From NCBI GenBank assembly GCA_030044775.1, contig JASICF010000097.1, positions 1 to 5,341 of the forward strand: a stretch of DNA of 5,341 nucleotides. Reading direction: 5' to 3'. Within the stretch, counting starts at the first letter, position 1; each line of letters begins with the position of its first letter. The position numbers were made by a program, and so were the translations under genes. The DNA is from Candidatus Sulfotelmatobacter sp. Lineage in GTDB: Bacteria; Acidobacteriota; Terriglobia; Terriglobales; Acidobacteriaceae. Below the pieces are notes generated by a model that worked only from the letters and a program-made list of their open reading frames with translations, ran no database searches and had not been told where the DNA came from. Shown one piece after another: positions 3,900 through 5,341 of the stretch.

Positions 3900-5341
3900 T
3901 TGCAAAAGAGTTTAGTCATTGTCGAGTCGCCGGCGAAGGCAAAAACCATCCAGAAATATCTGGGTAAGGGTTTTTCCGTCGAAGCCTCGCTCGGCCACGT
4001 AAAAGATCTTCCCAAGAGTACGCTTGGCGTCGACACCGACGACGAGTTCTCGACCGAGTACGTCGTCATCCCTGGAAAAGAAAAAGTTCTTACCAGGTTG
4101 AAGAAGCTGGCCGGCGGAATGGATGCGATCTATCTCGCGCCTGACCCGGACCGCGAAGGCGAAGCGATTGCTGCGCACCTAGCCGACGAATTGGATGAGA
4201 ACGGCCACGCGAAAAAGAAAAAGAAAAAAGCGAAGAAAGAAGATGGCGAAGCGCCGCCGCGCATTCAGCGGGTGACGTTCAACGAAATCACCAAGCGCGC
4301 CGTACAGCAAGCATTCGAGCATCCACGGGCGATTGACCAGAATCTGGTGGACGCGCAACAAGCGAGGCGCGTGCTCGACCGGCTGGTGGGATATCAGGTT
4401 TCGCCATTGTTGTGGGATAAAGTTCGGCGCGGACTGTCGGCCGGGCGCGTGCAGACGGTTGCACTGCGTTTGATCGTCGAACGGGAACGCGAGATTAAGG
4501 CGTTCGAGAAAAAAGAGTATTGGACGATCGACGCTCACCTTGCCGCCAACAAACCTCCGGCCTTTGATGCCCGGTTCTTGGGCAAGGGCGAAGAGAAGAT
4601 TGAAGTCAATAACGGCGAGGAAGCGGAAAAGATTCGCACGGCGCTGGAAACGGCGGACTGGATTGTTCGCTCGGTCGACAACAAAGAACGCCGACGCAAC
4701 GCCGCACCTCCGTTTACGACCAGCAAATTGCAGCAGGATGCCTCGCGCAAACTGCGCTTCAGCGTGAAGCGCACCATGATGATCGCGCAACGTTTATATG
4801 AAGGCGTGGAACTGGGCGAAGAGGGCCTGGTCGGCCTGGTTACTTATATGCGTACCGATTCGACGCGAGTCGCGCCCGAGGCGATTACCGAAGTTCGGGA
4901 GTATGTGGGCGGGGAGTATGGCCCGCAATATCTGCCGGAAACGCCAAATACATATAAGGAGAAGAAGGAAGCGCAGGCGGCGCACGAGGCGATTCGTCCG
5001 ACTTCGGCGATGCGGCATCCGGATCAGATCAAGCAGTATTTAAAAGAAGACGAATTCAAGGTTTACAAGCTCATCTGGCAGCGGTTTGTGGCGTCGCAGA
5101 TCAATCCGGCGGTGTTCGATCAGACGACGGTCGATATTGACGCGAAGACGAAAAACGCAGACGCGTTCTGGTTCCGCGTGACAGGGTCGGTGTTGAAATT
5201 TGACGGATTCCTGCGCGTTTACGAAGAATCGAAGGAAGGTAAAGACGAAGAAGACGAGGAACTGAAACATAAGCTGCCCGCGCTGGAAGCGGGACAAAAA
5301 CTCACGTTGAAAGAGTTGAAGCCGGAGCAGCATTTCACGGA
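3900..5341 (+). CDS. topA: DNA topoisomerase I (type IA), N-terminal 480 residues, cut by window edge
   Basis: The enzyme relaxes negatively supercoiled DNA by a single-strand cut through a 5'-phosphotyrosine link (family knowledge). The frame opens at TTG 3900 with GAGG 5 bp upstream, and the product starts MQKSLVIVESPAKAKTIQKY, exactly where topA proteins begin. The Toprim domain shows the catalytic glutamate E9 and D82-P-D84-R-E86-G-E (the DxDxE metal site). Later come QARRVLDRLVGYQVSPLLW (about 156-174), GLSAGRVQTVALRLI, and the active-site segment YMRTDSTR with catalytic Y316 and R318. The HEAIRPT motif of the family follows at about 362-368. An unusual lysine run (105-113) interrupts the Toprim domain between helix AIAAHLADELDE and RVTFNEITK. 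The strand-passage remainder and any C-terminal zinc-binding repeats lie outside the window. No frameshift was found on full translation. Confidence 0.96.
   Translation, partial: MQKSLVIVESPAKAKTIQKYLGKGFSVEASLGHVKDLPKSTLGVDTDDEFSTEYVVIPGKEKVLTRLKKLAGGMDAIYLAPDPDREGEAIAAHLADELDENGHAKKKKKKAKKEDGEAPPRIQRVTFNEITKRAVQQAFEHPRAIDQNLVDAQQARRVLDRLVGYQVSPLLWDKVRRGLSAGRVQTVALRLIVEREREIKAFEKKEYWTIDAHLAANKPPAFDARFLGKGEEKIEVNNGEEAEKIRTALETADWIVRSVDNKERRRNAAPPFTTSKLQQDASRKLRFSVKRTMMIAQRLYEGVELGEEGLVGLVTYMRTDSTRVAPEAITEVREYVGGEYGPQYLPETPNTYKEKKEAQAAHEAIRPTSAMRHPDQIKQYLKEDEFKVYKLIWQRFVASQINPAVFDQTTVDIDAKTKNADAFWFRVTGSVLKFDGFLRVYEESKEGKDEEDEELKHKLPALEAGQKLTLKELKPEQHFT

Noticed and set aside
4179..4790. Minus-strand open frame of 203 codons
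   Set aside because: It lies wholly antisense to the conserved topA sequence and has no family motif.

Overview
The window looks like part of a chromosome from a member of the Acidobacteriota (class Terriglobia or a close relative). The evidence is the wording of the MqnC, MqnA, DprA and TopA proteins, the moderately high GC content, and two kinds of short interspersed palindromic repeat. The taxon is inferred from sequence style and no search was run.

Left part, minus strand (1-2119). Two enzymes of the futalosine menaquinone pathway flank a membrane protein. Reading leftwards from 2119 these are mqnA (chorismate dehydratase), then 18 bp later a VTT/DedA-like integral membrane protein, then a 237-bp spacer, then the 5' end of mqnC (radical SAM cyclic dehypoxanthine futalosine synthase), which is cut by the window edge. 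MqnA makes the first committed intermediate and MqnC the later cyclised one. The spacer carries an interspersed GTCATTCC-type repeat with a strong hairpin. A different interspersed repeat sits in frame inside mqnA and adds about 16 residues. Both mqn genes lack a convincing Shine-Dalgarno sequence, and both have a TAGAAT box only 9-10 bp before the ATG, which suggests very short or leaderless transcripts.

Centre, 2120-2238. This is a divergent promoter region between mqnA (leftward) and dprA (rightward). A TTGACA/TAGAGT promoter and a good ribosome binding site serve dprA.

Right part, plus strand (2239-5341). dprA (DNA processing protein A) is followed by a small four-helix-bundle gene of the 23S rRNA-intervening-sequence (IVS) protein family, then by topA (DNA topoisomerase I), whose 3' end lies outside the window. 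dprA-topA is a pairing seen in many bacteria. Here it is interrupted by the IVS-type gene, which is bracketed by inverted arrays of a 7-bp repeat. The two arrays could pair as a 23-bp RNA stem, the same plan as the rRNA IVS elements in which this protein family was first noticed. This cassette-like unit is the most interesting object in the window. No rRNA, tRNA or CRISPR array was seen.
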